Below are positions 23,847 to 35,029 of a DNA stretch of 64,000 nucleotides, piece by piece. The DNA lies in contig JACEEZ010010078.1 of NCBI GenBank assembly GCA_016584305.1, forward strand, positions 37,501 to 101,500. The letters run 5' to 3'. Source of the stretch: Chionoecetes opilio. Taxonomy: Eukaryota > Arthropoda > Malacostraca > Decapoda > Majidae. The position numbers and the translations under genes were made by a program. Position 1 is the stretch's first letter, and each line of letters opens with the position of its first letter. The notes under the pieces were generated by a model. The model was not told the origin of the DNA and searched no databases. It saw only the letters and a list, made by a program, of their open reading frames with translations.

Positions 23847-24130
23847 ACATGGTACAGTGGGCTAAGTCCTCAAAAATATCACTTGATGTGCCTAAGGTCC
23901 CCTGCTTAAAGCTCAAGATTTTTTCCCAGGAAATGCGCAGTTACAGTCCCCCTTGAGCAAAGGGATGGGATGTGTGTGATGTGTAATGTCCCAGCCTTAC
24001 TCAAAGATCAATCCTATAGCTATAAACTCTTTCCAGGAGGTTAATAGCTAGTGATCATGTGTCCAGCACATGACCAAGACCAAAAGAAATATCATATGCA
24101 CACAACCAACTAATTATAAAACACACTCAC

Positions 24131-24244
24131 TTGATACAGTTGACACAGTTGTCGTGTGCATGAGGAATGTGATGCACCTGACGCCGGGACAGCGGATCAA
24201 ACACCATCACAGCACGTTGCTCACACGCTGCCACCAGGTGACTC
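24131..24244 (-). CDS. DCAF10: DCAF10-like coding exon 2
   Basis: A 114-bp exon that is easy to miss because it has no start codon. The acceptor CCGCAG is at 24250-24245 and the donor GTGAGT at 24130-24125. It completes the Gly codon from exon 1 and reads SHLVAACEQRAVMVFDPLSR, then RQVHHIPHAHDNCVNCI, ending two bases into a Lys codon. This is WD repeat 1 running into repeat 2 of DCAF10; the family has a very similar AACE...V.VFDP...H.AH.DCVNC block here. It sits between a LINE-A fragment (ending about 23810) and a GA microsatellite (24384 on). Confidence 0.88.
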
Positions 24245-24383
24245 CTGCGGAGACCCATGATATCCATATGAGCACATATTTACTTCTTATTTATTTGTTC
24301 ACCATACAGCACAAGCTTTTTACTGTTTACTTTACACACCATATTGTTTATCCCTCCTTACACACCACTTTCCTATTTTGTAA

Positions 24384-24386
24384 AAA

Positions 24387-24463
<77 letters not shown>

Positions 24464-24472
24464 AGAGAGGAG

Positions 24473-24524
<52 letters not shown>
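24384..24524. repeat. A run and GA microsatellite
   Basis: About 13 A followed by 130 bp of (GA)n with rare breaks. It lies 140 bp upstream, in gene orientation, of the exon 2 acceptor, so the transcript reads (CU)n there. Confidence 0.95.
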
Positions 24525-24527
<3 letters not shown>

Positions 24528-24935
24528 TATAGTGTGCAAGAATGATGTACTGTAGGTACTACATGGAAAAAAACATGTGGAGACTCCTGCCATGGTCACC
24601 TTCTTGAGGAATTCCCAGGGATAAAACCCCAGTATGAAATGCTACTACAAAATTTGGAAAATTAAACCATGCGAGTTTGATAGTGTTTGCTAAAAACAAA
24701 AGCCGAGGGTGAACGTTAACAAAAGTAAAGTGATGGTTTCTGAATGGAGTAGAAGTGAAGTGGTAGACTTTGAAAGTAAATATAGAGTAAGAGTAGAGTC
24801 AGCAAATTAATGTAAAATTTGGTTGAATGGAGAAATATTGGGAGCAGGTTCAGAAATTTTAAGTAATCGTCCAAACCCATTTTTTCTTTGCAGCGATACG
24901 TTGAAGGTTCATTCAAAACACCCAATCCACTTAAC

Positions 24936-25083
24936 TATAAAAATCCTGCCTGCGCCACCACAGGCAAGGGCCAACCATCACAACCCTCAAGTGAACCTCC
25001 AGGGTCTACCATCCGAGCCCTGGAGGTCACTGCCTACAGGCGCTAGAGGCACAAATGTATATAAAAAAAAAAAAAAAAAAATA
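24936..25083 (+). mobile_element. SINE 3' part with poly-A tail
   Basis: AAAAATCCTGCCTGCGCCAC is followed by ACCTCCAGGGTCTACCATCC and an 18-base A tail. The tRNA-like head is missing. Same body as 12645 (opposite strand) and 29436. Confidence 0.78.
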
Positions 25084-25199
25084 AATACCTAATTTTACGG
25101 CTTATAAGACGCTGCATCTTGGAAGACGCACCCTGATTTTGGAAAGAAATTTCTAAGAAAAAAACAAAAAACAGACCACCAAAACTGTTGTCCGATATA

Positions 25200-25398
25200 C
25201 AGCCAAACCTCGATGTAACGGACCTCGATTTAACGGACTTCGGATTTAACGGACTCCATTCACGAGACAAATTTGCGGGCAAGAATGGCATATCAGACTG
25301 CTTATCGCCGCTGGAATCGTCAACTCGACATAATTTTTTTGGTTTTATTTTGGAATGCTTGGGTTTTAAGGAGTTTTAATGTATCAGATATTAAGATA
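25200..25398. mobile_element. MITE family M1, copy d, left part
   Basis: CAGCCAAACCTCGATGTAAC with AACGGAC words. It is cut at a TA by the element starting at 25401. The right part is not found after that element, so this copy is truncated. Confidence 0.75.
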
Positions 25399-25400
25399 TA

Positions 25401-26241
25401 CAGCTAAGTATTAATTATCCGACATTGGGGGGACCGAAGGTAGGTCGGATAATTGGAATAGTCGGATGTTCGGATGTACATAATTTAATAAATATAATAA
25501 AGAATAGATATATAATGTACAGGTGTACTGGTTGGTGTAGGTGTTTGCCTGGCAGCTCTCTTGAATATTTCCTGCAAGGTTAACTGCTTTGATGATGCTC
25601 TTCTAAAACTTAGAAACCTGGAGTGCAACATATACTGGTTCATGACTTCCTGAATTGTGAATTCATTCCTTGTTTCCATGAAGGAAATGAATTTTTCTAA
25701 ACCTTGTTGTGCATCATCCCAAGTCACTTGTGAATTTCCGTCATTAGTTTCTGTACCAGCATAAAACTTGAACAAGTTATCTTTGGACTTTAAAATGTCC
25801 ACCACAGTCGTCTTGCCGATGTTAAATTCCCGACATATATCTTGTCTAGGAACACCTTGTTCTACTTTCCTTATAATATTAACTTTCTGTTCAATGTTCA
25901 ACACAACACGCTTACGTTTAGCACTTGTAGACGACATTATTCACTGTAGAAAGTAAAATAAATGGCCAAAACAAGACACAATGTGGTGGTGAAGCAGCCA
26001 ACAGCAAGTGTAAATAAACTCTGAAAACACCCGCCAACGCCAAGCCGCTACCAGCGCTGCGAGCGGGTAGTGAGAAAAACACGAACTACCTGCCTCCCGC
26101 CCGCCGCCGAATTCAAACGTCTGACCGAGGGTCGGTTGTCTGGAATTGCTTAATAATTTATCCGACTTGGGACATAGAAGAAAAAAGTCGGTTGTTTGGA
26201 CAAGTCGGATGTTTGAAGGTCGGATGTTGGGAATTTGGCTG
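25401..26241 (-). mobile_element. Tigger/pogo-type element M5 with short HTH ORF
   Basis: The termini CAGCTAAGTATTAATTATCC and CAGCCAAATTCCCAACATCC (reverse complement) are flanked by TA. GTCGGAT words are iterated at both ends (25449, 25471, and 26186-26228). 841 bp. It carries a minus-strand ORF with a Tigger-type DNA-binding domain but no catalytic domain. It is inserted into M1d. Confidence 0.85.
25485..25937 (-). CDS. CENP-B/Tigger-type HTH protein lacking the DDE domain
   Basis: 150 codons. Residues 6-50 (KRKRVVLNIEQKVNIIRKVE, then GVPRQDICREFNIGKTTVVD) are the pipsqueak/CENP-B N-terminal helix-turn-helix of pogo/Tigger transposases. After KSKDNLFKFYAG the frame passes to an acidic segment and a tail RRASSKQLTLQEIFKR resembling the usual carboxy end of Tigger proteins. 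The DDE catalytic core (about 200-250 residues) and the second HTH are thus deleted while the frame stayed open. It could be a relic or a small DNA-binding protein that competes for the element ends. Expression is unknown. Confidence 0.7.
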   Translation of the reverse strand: MSSTSAKRKRVVLNIEQKVNIIRKVEQGVPRQDICREFNIGKTTVVDILKSKDNLFKFYAGTETNDGNSQVTWDDAQQGLEKFISFMETRNEFTIQEVMNQYMLHSRFLSFRRASSKQLTLQEIFKRAARQTPTPTSTPVHYISILYYIY

Positions 26242-26265
26242 TATGGGCATTTTCACAGTAACCTA

Positions 26266-27680
26266 CAGTTTGCGCGGATAATCACTACGCGCCTCCGAAA
26301 AGGGAATGTTTACACGTATGACGCACCTTGTTTATAACAAAATAATGTAGAATATCAACACTTACAATTGTAGTTAGTATTTCGTTGCGTAGCCCTTCCT
26401 CTTGATGACCCTTTGAAGGCAACGTGGTACACTGTCAGCAAGATTTTGAAGGAACTCAGGCTTAAATTCTTCCCAACACTTTCGGAGCTCCATTTCAAGC
26501 TTGGGGAGTGTAGACTGTAGAGGTGTCACGTGAGCAGAGTTTGCCTTTAATGATGGACCAAAGATTTTCTATGGGTGATATATCGGGAGAATTACCTGGC
26601 CAGTCATCTATTCTCCCAATCTTGCAGTCATCAAGCCACTGTATCACATCTCGAGCTGTGTGGCAGGATGCTCCATCCTGTTGGAAAATCTGTGCCTGCG
26701 TCTTTTCAAAGCAGGCCTCCAGGTGGTCATTTAAAAGATCAAAATACACCACTTTGTTAACAGTTGTGTTCTTTGGGAAAATAACTAAGTTCCCAATACC
26801 ATGAAAAGTAAAGCAACCCCACACCATTAAACTGGGAGGGTGTTTTGTGGTCTTTTGTGTGTAGCGAGGCTCGGTGGGGTCTGAGCCGGGGCAATGGTAC
26901 ACTTTTGCTGGTCCTCCTCCACTCACACAAAATGTGCTTTCGTCACTCCACAGCACAGCCCGCCACTTGTTGAGAGGCCAATCTCTGTATTTCTTTGCAA
27001 AGTGAAGCCTTTTCTTCCTTTGGCGGTCATTTATCAGTGGCTTATTCCGCGCCCGGTAACACCTGTAGCCAAGGTCACGTTTCAAAGTTTCCTGTACAGT
27101 ACGAAGCGACACATTACCAAGAAGAGTATGATTTTCCTCCTTCAGTTCTCTGGCTGTAAGGCTAGGATTGGCATCAAGCTGTCGCCTTAACACGCTCCTG
27201 GTTCTGTTACATGTTTTTTTTTGTTTCCCAGGTTGTTTTTTGGGGAGCGGGAGACTCACCTCTCCGCCAGCCTCAAATCGGCGGATCAAATTTTACACTG
27301 TTCTAAGCTTTAGTCCTTTAAGCTTGCAAATTTCCTTATTATTGATCCCAGCCTTGTAAAGAAAGATCAATGATTGCTTGAATCGTTGTGCCATCCGTAT
27401 GTTTTCCACCCATTATGTAATCCAGCAAAAACACAGGATGTATGGGAACGCTGCAGGCTATAAGTTCAAAATCATGCAAACTGTCAAACGCCTATGGAGG
27501 GAGGAGAGGGAGGGAAACCCTCCCTCCCACACACCGGTGAGTGTGCAAGATGATGTTCGTCACTGTCAGACATATGATTCATGCCTTCTGCATTTTTGTA
27601 TAGCTTGGGAAGCAACTTTAAATCTGCGCGGTAAATCTCGATGAACGGATTCTGGCGCAAAGATCATCCGCGCAAGCCTG
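26266..27680 (-). mobile_element. Tc1-like transposon, nearly complete
   Basis: CAGTTTGCGCGGATAATC at the left and CAGGCTTGCGCGGATGATC (reverse complement) at the right, each followed by TA outside. 1.4 kb with one transposase gene filling most of it. The length and TA duplication are typical of Tc1. Confidence 0.88.
26374..27394 (-). pseudogene. Tc1-like DD34E transposase, one nonsense and one frameshift
   Basis: The frame starts MAQRFKQSLIFLYKAGINNK (first HTH). A TAA at 27293-27295 interrupts LKLRTV/NLIRRFEAGGEVSL. After that 264 codons are open: GNVSLRTVQETLKRDLGYRC (second HTH), AVLWSDESTF (first catalytic Asp), IFQQDGASCHTA (second Asp) and DISPIENLW (Glu), with 34 residues between the last two. 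A frameshift near 26515 moves the carboxy end to another frame (LEMELRKCWEEFKPEFLQNL, then RVIKRKGYATKY and a stop at 26374). The total matches the usual 340 residues. Two small lesions mean recent activity; all catalytic residues are intact. Confidence 0.9.
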
Positions 27681-28190
27681 TAGGCCATCAGTAATAATTG
27701 AAATAAAGCAATGAACTCTATCTTATAATGGGTGTAGCTGATTGTGTTTTTCAGTTAATTGAAGAGCACTTCATTGACAAACATCATCCAAAATTTCAAG
27801 GATCTATGTCAATAACTTTTTTTTCAGCGCCCAAAAGTGTTCGAATGTTGGACGGAACTTGGTGTCTCATTTAATTAATTTAATTATTGGAATTGCCATT
27901 ACTACTGCTTGTATATATGTAAAATGTATTATTTACCACAATTAAAATAGGTTAATATGTTATAAAATATACGCGTTAAATGTAATAAGTATGTATAATT
28001 TATATATTCAGCGCCGACATCGTTTATGTTACATTAATTTTTCCGTCCACAATGTCCACTCCGACACATCGGTCTATATCTTATGCCAGAATATATGAAA
28101 GTCTATTGTTTATCATTGATATACAAGCCACTATAAGGGCCTATATATAGTCCCTTATAGTGTCTTGTATATGGGAGACATACATATACA
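27681..28190. other. no gene; contains a perfect hairpin
   Basis: CACTATAAGGG and CCCTTATAGTG at about 28130-28164 form an 11-bp stem around CCTATATATAGT, itself nearly palindromic. Nothing else is recognised. Confidence 0.5.
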
Positions 28191-28697
28191 AACATGGGAG
28201 TAGGGGGTAGGGAGTAGTGGGAGGGTGGCATCACCACGTGGTCATGGGAGTAGGGAGTAGGGGGAGGGTGGCATCACCAGGTGGTCATGGGAGTAGGGGG
28301 AAGGGAGTAGAGGGTGGGTGGAGGTGAATGAGAAAAGGGGGAGAAGGCGGAAGGGGGTGCAAAAAAGGGGGGGGGGGGAGGTAGGATTGAAGGCGCGCGT
28401 AACGATTTCTTATCGTCACGATAGAAATACGACGATCACGATAGTGTCACGAAGCTGCTACATAGATAACGATAGCGTGACGATAGACTTACGATAGCGC
28501 TGCGTTGGGTACAAAAATCGGGGAGCTTCCCGATTTTTTAGTGCACGCACTAATTTTTCATGGCCTCGGCAGAGCGCGTCACGAGCGTCACGATCGGTCA
28601 CGATGGACCCATAACCAGGACCATGACGGTGCTGTGCATTGCATTGTTGGCGCGTTCGTGGTTCCATTATGGAATGTGTGAAGGGGGCTTTGTTGGG
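28191..28697. mobile_element. M3 (TAA-type) element fragment inside M2c
   Basis: GGGAGTAGGG minisatellite units, then CGTCACGATAG-type words (28415-28500), then CGTGGTTCCATTATGGAATG and TGTGAAGGGGGCT at the right end. The right terminus matches M3 at 51525-52536; the other end is absent. Confidence 0.7.
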
Positions 28698-29154
28698 GAA
28701 GAGGAAAGATCCTCGGTGCTGCCGCGTGATACAATACTCGAGAGGGTAGGATAGGTAAGGGACAAGGAAGGGGTGCGCAGACCTCTTCCACTGCCCACAA
28801 ACTCGTCTCTGCGCATCTGAATCATTGTACATCGTCCAGGATGTGAATTTTTGTAGGTCACATTGTCGTACCGAGCCACCAGAATTATCATATTTTCAGA
28901 TTGATTATCATACAACCTTAGGTAAAATCATATAGTCAGTAAATAACTTTATAATTTTAGTAAATAACTTGTAATTTACTTTAGTAAATAACTTGTAATT
29001 TACTTTAGTAAATAACTTGATAATTTTACTCGCCCCAGTTTGAATGTCGTAGCATTGGATTTTCGATCTCGTATTTTGAAAATAGACCCTAATTCACACA
29101 TCTCGTATCATCGGATTCTCGTATACCGAATGCTCGTATAACGGGACCTCCCTG
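28698..29154. mobile_element. MITE family M2, copy c, right part (reverse orientation)
   Basis: It runs from GGGGAAGAGGAAAGATCCTC to TATAACGGGACCTCCCTG with CTCGTAT words at the end. The other end was replaced by the M3 fragment. Confidence 0.8.
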
Positions 29155-29435
29155 TACTGCTAAAACTTAAACAAGTTTTGTGAATAACCATTTAGTGCTT
29201 AACGGTCATATATTAGTTAATCAAAATTTCTTGGCCTAAACAGCTGTTAAGGTTCAGTAACAAATTTGTGTATGCAGCCCTTAACGTCATAACAAACTAA
29301 TATGCAACCCCTCGCTAGATCTGGCCACGACTGGCTGCAGCCATGGCAAACCTAGTGCGATAGACATGTTGTTAGAAGATATACAAGGTGTGAGAGCAGT
29401 AAAACGTGGTAGCTTGATGTGCTATAGCCGAGGTT

Positions 29436-29629
29436 TGGTTTGAGGACACAGGGGGGCAACATGAGCCTGTTGTAATCACAGGCACCAGTCACTATAAAAA
29501 TCCTGCATGCACCTCCACCGGGGGTAAATAGCCCTCAAGTGAGCCTCCAGGGCCTACCATCCGAGCCCTGGAGGTCAATACCAACCGGCGCTATAGGCCG
29601 AAATGTAAAAAAAAAAAAAAAAAAAAAAT
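29436..29629 (+). mobile_element. SINE copy with poly-A tail, head missing
   Basis: GAGGACACAGGGGGGCAACA through ACCTCCAGGGCCTACCATCC to a 23-base A tract. It lacks the tRNA-derived head. The stretch 29630-30054 beyond it shows no gene. Confidence 0.78.
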
Positions 29630-30054
29630 GAAGGTATGCGTGATAGCCGTAAAACTTGATAGCTTGATGCGCTAGCCTTGAGATATATTCAGGTATGCGT
29701 GATAGCCATAAAACGCGATAGCCAAATGCGCGATTGCCGAGGGTTGAGTGTATAAGTAAATCGTCATGTTGGCTGGCTGAACATGTACACGTACGTCGGA
29801 CGGCAGGAGTGAAAACAAACCCGACCGCGGCGGTGTGCAGCTGCGTGCCTACTTGGCGTGCCGATCAGCTGAGTCTGGCTTTGTTGTCCTGAGTGTAGAC
29901 ACCTCTCACGTCCTCCCGTGCCTCACTACGTTGCCTGCCTCCTGTGCCTCACCACGTATTGTTTGAATTTTCCTGTATGCGTGTAGTATTTGTGATGGCT
30001 GCATGTAGTACATATGTATACAAACTTTCATCTAATGTAACAAAGTTCCTTATA

Positions 30055-30727
30055 CAATAAACCCTTCATACTCGCGGGTTTCAGGCTCGCGGCTTTGATT
30101 ACTCGCGGGGTTTCAACCTTTTTTTTTTTTTTTTTTTTTTTTTTTTGTCCCTCCCAATTGCTTGCTCTCTACAGGGGCCTTATCCGCCCATGTATGGAGT
30201 ATGTCTCACATGTTTCGGGAGGATCCACTCATACAGCTCTCCTAAACAGGGTTGAGTCAAAAGCTTTTCGTCTCATTAACCCCTCTTCTCTGACTGACTG
30301 TCTTCAATCTTTAAATCACCGCCGCAATGTTGCTTCTCTTGCTCTCCTCTACCGTTATTTTCATGCTCACTGCTCTTCTGAACTTGCTAACTGCATGTCT
30401 CCCCCACTCCCGCGGCCTCGCTGCACAAGACTTTCTACTCATTCTCATCCCTATTCTGTCCATCTTCCTAATGCAAGAGTTAATGAGTATCTTTACTCTT
30501 TCATCCCTTTCACTGGTAAACTCTGGAACTCTCTTCCTGTTTCTATTTTTCCACTTTCCTATGACTTAAATCTTTTCAAAAGAAGAGTAACAAGACACCT
30601 CCCGAACTAAATTGGCTCACCCCTGTTTTTATTTTATTCTCTTACTGTCTTCTTTATAGGGACTGGCAACTAAGCGGGCTTTGTGTTACTCATTTTTGTT
30701 GTGCTCTTGGCCAGTTCCTTGTGATGG

Positions 30728-30777
<50 letters not shown>

Positions 30778-30872
30778 ATGGGGTAAATGAATGACTAATG
30801 TCATGCTCGCGGATTTACGATACTCGCGGGTGTCTCTGTTCCCTAACCCCCGCGAGCATGAAGGGTTTATTG
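30055..30872. mobile_element. composite Tigger-type MITE M4, copy a, carrying a LINE-A tail
   Basis: CAATAAACCCTTCATACTCG at the left, its inverse at the right (to 30872), TA on each side. CTCGCGGG words repeat at both ends. The middle is a LINE-A 3' fragment (30147-30775) bounded by a T tract on the left and a long A tract on the right. Copy b at 41901 has the same cargo with the same borders. Confidence 0.88.
30147..30775 (+). pseudogene. LINE-A C-terminal fragment inside M4a
   Basis: 171 codons overlapping this interval are open: CPSQLLALYRGLIRPCMEYV, KAFRLINPSSLTDCLQSLNH, NARVNEYLYSFIPFTGKLWN and DLNLFKRRVTRHLPN before a stop. This is the best-preserved LINE-A carboxy end. A 3' UTR (GGGACTGGCAACTAAGCGGG) and a 49-base A tail follow. 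Confidence 0.85.
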
Positions 30873-31194
30873 TACACGGAATGGCTGTTGGCGCCAATCT
30901 GCCAAGGCGGAATGGCTCACACCAGTACCGCAGTAAACATCACAGCGTAAAACAGATTAGTTGATTTGAATGTCTTATGGTATTTGAAATACACACAACC
31001 CTAGTTTTCCCGGACTAATAAGGGGGAGCACTGGTCCAGGAACCCCAAACGTCCGGGAATCGCAACAGTCCGAGGCCATTACCCACCCCGGACGTTTATC
31101 CTACTCTAGTATTTACTGTCCGGCAACCGCCAATATCAACTACCCCACCGCGGACTTTTACGTCACTTTGTTGTTGTCTTTAGGGCTGCGAGGA

Positions 31195-31681
31195 TCCCTT
31201 GGCGAACACTATGTGCCCTGGTGATGTCCTATGATGCTATCACAGGTGCTGTAGTTGACCTGTCTTCCTCAGGAAGGCACAGGTTAGGCGGATGACAGCG
31301 TGTTGCCGGGAGGGGTGGACTCCAGCCGCCGCCAGCAGGGTGGGCAGGTCACAGGTGGCGACATTCAGGGCGAGGAGTTGAGAGCGTAGCACTACACGGT
31401 GGGAGTGGAAGCGCGGACACTGCAGCAGAAAGTGTTCAATAGTCTCAGAGACGTTCCTGCAACAGGGGCAGTGGGAGTCAGGGGACTGGCGGAGGTGGTG
31501 CAGGTGAACGGTGTGTGTCTTGTGCCCAAATGTAAACAATACGACCGCGGAGCATGCTGCCAGCTGGCGGGAGGCCAACCGCCGCCAGCAGGGTGGGCAG
31601 ATCACAGGTGGCGACGTTCAGGGTGAGGAGTTGAGAGCGTAGCACTACACGGTGGGAGTGGAAGCACGGACACTGCAGCAG
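31195..31681 (-). pseudogene. LINE-D carboxy-terminal fragment, tandemly duplicated
   Basis: The minus strand reads TFGHKTHTVHLHHLRQSPDS, HCPCCRNVSETIEHFLLQCP and RLTCAFLRKTGQLQHL: a C-x2-C...H...C knuckle typical of the LINE reverse transcriptase carboxy end. A unit of about 253 bp starting at 31328 repeats from 31581. The second unit is broken at 31681 and resumes at 34702. Confidence 0.78.
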
Positions 31682-34600
31682 ATGTCGACCCGAGGTGTCT
31701 TGATACTTCTTCTAGCCTTCTCTCCTTAAACTTCTGCAACATTCGCGGCCCTTAGATCTAACTTTCTCTCGGGCGAACACCATCTCTCCTCCTCTAAACC
31801 TCATCTTCTTTTCCTCACCGAAACTCATTTGTCGGGACTGTCTGACTGTCAGAGCACGACAGCAGCCCTTTTTTCTGTTTTCCTCTTACTGTCTTATTCT
31901 AATTTTAAATCCAAAGCTGGCTGTTGCGTATATTTTGCGAATGACATCCTTGCTCCCCGTGCCCACGCCCTTGAATCTTCCAAATTTTTCCTCCCAAATC
32001 TGGCTTTCGACTTCAATGTCACTCTCTTACTAAATTTATCTGTGCGTATATCTCTCAACTAACCTCCTCTGACTATGTAAAATTCTTCAAACTATTTAAA
32101 CATCAAAAGTGGAGCACATCTCATCTCATTTTCCCCTTTAGCTGAAATTTCCATTCTTGGGGACTTCAATGTTCACCACCAGCTTGGCCATCATCTTCTT
32201 TCACTGCCCAAACCTGGTAAACAACCCTACAACTTTTCTATCCTCCAAGACCTAGAGCAGCTGGTGCAGCACCCTACCCCATATTCCTGACCGCCTTGGA
32301 GACACGCCCAACATTCTTGATCTTTTCCTAACTACTAACCCTTCTGCTTACTCTGTGAAAACTATTCTCTCCGTTGGGTTCCTCCGATCACAATCTTATT
32401 TCTGTAACCTGTCCTATCGCTCCGGTACCGTCTCGGGACCCACCTAAGCGGAGGTGCTTCTGGCACTTCAACTCAGCTAATGGAAGACCTAAGGCAGTAC
32501 TACTCTGTTTTCTATGGAATGTTACTGCTTCCCATGTCAAAGACCCATCTCTTTGTGCAGAGCGCATAACTGAGGTCATAGTCTCGGGCATGGAGGCGTA
32601 CATTCCATACATTTTCTCTAATCCTAAAGCCCGTAAACCCTTTGGTTTAACTCTGCTTGTTCTCATGCTGTCCGAGATAGAGAGGGGGCCACAAACGGTA
32701 CCGTAAGCATCCATCTCCTGAAACTCATCCCCTTTATATTTCTGCCCGTAAGCAATGCCAAATCTTTACTTCAACTTACCAAAAACTCTTTCATTCATAG
32801 AAAATGTCAAAATCTTCTGAATCAAATTCCTCTCGTGACTTCTGGCATCTAGCTAATAACATCTCTAACAATTTTCTTTTTCCCATCTTTCCCTTCTATG
32901 CTTCACCCAGATGGCTCCACAGCTGTCTCATCTATTTCTAAAGCTGAACTCTTCGCTCAAACATTTGCTAAAATTCCACTCGTTCCTCCTTCTCCTCCAC
33001 CCTCTGACTATATTATGCCTGTCATTAAGATCCTTCGGAATGATTTTTTCTTTGCCTTTCTGGCCTAGATCCTCGGAAGGCTTACGGCCCCTGACGGAGT
33101 CCCTCCTATTGTTCTAAAAAAACTGTGCTTCTGTGCTTGCACTTGCCTGGTCAAACTTTTCTGTCTTGTTATTCTACTTCCCCCTTTTCCTTCTTGCGGG
33201 AAGTTTGCTCACATCCAACCTGTTCCTAAGAAGGGTGACCGTTCTATTCCTTCAAACTACCGTCCTATAGCTTTGACTTTCCCCGCCTTTCTAAGTTTTT
33301 TTAATACTTTTACTTAATAAGAAGATTCTTAAGCATCTATCTGCTCACAATCTTCTATCTGATCGTCAGTACGGTTTCCGTAAAGGGCGATCTACTGGCG
33401 ATCTTCTAGCTTTCCTAACTGATCTTGGTCATCCTCCTTTAGGGGTTTCGGTGAAACTTTTGCTGTTGCCCCTTTACATATCAAAAGCTTTTGATAGAGT
33501 CTGGGACAAATCTTTAATTTCCAAACTAACCCTCATTCGGGTTTTTTTTCCTTCTCCCCTGTACCTTCATCTTAAGTTTCCTTTCAAACCGTCTATTGCA
33601 GCTACTGTAGACGGACCCTGGTTCTTCTCCTAAATCAAACAATAGTGGTGTTCCCAGGGTTCTGTTCTATCACCACTCTCTTTCTATTATTCATTAATGA
33701 TCTTCTAAGTCTAACTCAAAACCCTATCCACTCCCCACGCTGATGATTCTACACCTGATTTTTCAACGTCGTTTATTAGACGTCCAACTCAACAGGAACT
33801 AAGTGATTCACGGAGAGATGCCACCCAGCGCCTAACTTTGATCTTTCTATAATTTCTGATTGGGGCAAAGCAAATCTTGTTTTGTTCAATGCCTCAAAAA
33901 CCAATTTCTTCACCTATCATCAACAAAGCCTCCCTGATAACTATCCCCTCTTCTTCAATGACACTCAACTGTCTCCCTTTTTCTACAATTGAACATTCTA
34001 GGGGCTATCCTTTACTAAAAATCCTGAACTGGAAATCTCACATCTCATCTCTTGCTAAAACAGCTTCTAAAAAAGTTAGGTGTGCTGTGGCGTCTGCGTC
34101 CTTTTTTTTTCTCCCTCCCAATTTCTTGCTCTCTACAGGGGCCTTATCCGCCATGTATGGAGTATGTCTCACATGTTTGGGGAGGATCCCCTCATACAGC
34201 TCTCCTAAACAGGGTTGAGTCAAAAGCTTTTCGTCTCATCAATCCTCTCCTTGACTGACTGTCTTCAATCTTTAAATCACCGCCGCAATGTTGCTTCTTG
34301 CTCTCTTTTACCGTTATTTTCATGCTCACTGCTCTTCTGAACTTGCTAACTGCATGCCTCCCCACTCCCGCGGCCTCGCTGGGACAAGACTTTCTATTCA
34401 TTCCCCATCCCTAATTCTGTCCATCTTTCCCAATGCAAAAGTTAATCAGTATCTTACTCTTTTATCCCTTTCACTGGTAAACCCCTGGAACTCTTTCCTG
34501 TTCTATTTTTCCACTTTCCTATGACTTAAATCTTTTCAAAAGAAGAGTAACAAGACACCTCCCGAACTAAATTGGCCTACCCGTTTTTATTTTATTCTCT

Positions 34601-34701
34601 TACTGTCTTCTTTATAGGGACTGGCAACTAAGCAGGCTTTGTGTTACCCATTTTTGTTGTGCCCTTGGCCAGTTCCTTGTGATGTAAAAAAAGGAAAAAA
34701 A
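31682..34701 (+). mobile_element. LINE-A, 3-kb copy inserted in LINE-D
   Basis: 5' truncated in the endonuclease (LSLNFCNIRG, LTETHLS, GDFNVHH-like near 32160). The reverse transcriptase region follows (HIQPVPKKGDRSIPSNYRPI near 33210; YGFRKGRSTGDLLAFL near 33370), the PQGS area near 33650, and the carboxy end at 34020-34580 (FTGKPWN, KRRVTRHLPN). It ends at an A-rich tail (34685-34701). Many frameshifts. The flanks GCAGCAG (31681) and AAAGTGTT (34703) reconstitute the uninterrupted LINE-D sequence seen at 31426-31442. Confidence 0.88.
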
Positions 34702-34860
34702 GAAAGTGTTCAATAGTCTCAGAGACGTTCCTGCACCAAGGGCAGTGGGGGTCAGGGGACTGACGGAGGTGGTGCAGGTGAACTGTGAGTGTCTTGTGCC
34801 CAAATGTAAACAATACGACCGCGGAGCATGCTGCCAGCTGGCGGGAGGTGCGGACACTGA
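34702..34860 (-). pseudogene. LINE-D fragment, continuation after LINE-A
   Basis: The minus strand reads FTFGHKTLTVHLHHLRQSPD, then PHCPWCRNVSETIEHFL. It joins directly to 31681 when LINE-A is removed. Confidence 0.78.
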
Positions 34861-35029
34861 CCAGGGGTAGGGGTGACAGGAGAAGCTCGGACCGCCGGAC
34901 AACTTTGTCGATTTACGGACTGGACCAGGCATTTGTCCAGGACTTTGACATATCCCCGGACCTTGGATTTTGTCCGGCAAATCCGATATCCAGGAAATGG
35001 AGGTCCAGGAAAACAAGGTTTGTGTGTAC

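Larger units (their letters stand above)
30991..35029. mobile_element. composite Tigger-type element M14 with two nested LINE copies
   Basis: ACACACAACCCTAGTTTTCC at 30991 and ACACACAAACCTTGTTTTCC (reverse complement, ends 35029) are 25-bp termini with about four mismatches. GTCCGG/CCGGAC words recur near both ends (31011-31150, 34890-34980). The 4-kb interior is a LINE-D tail (minus strand) with a tandem duplication, which LINE-A entered. Confidence 0.7.
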
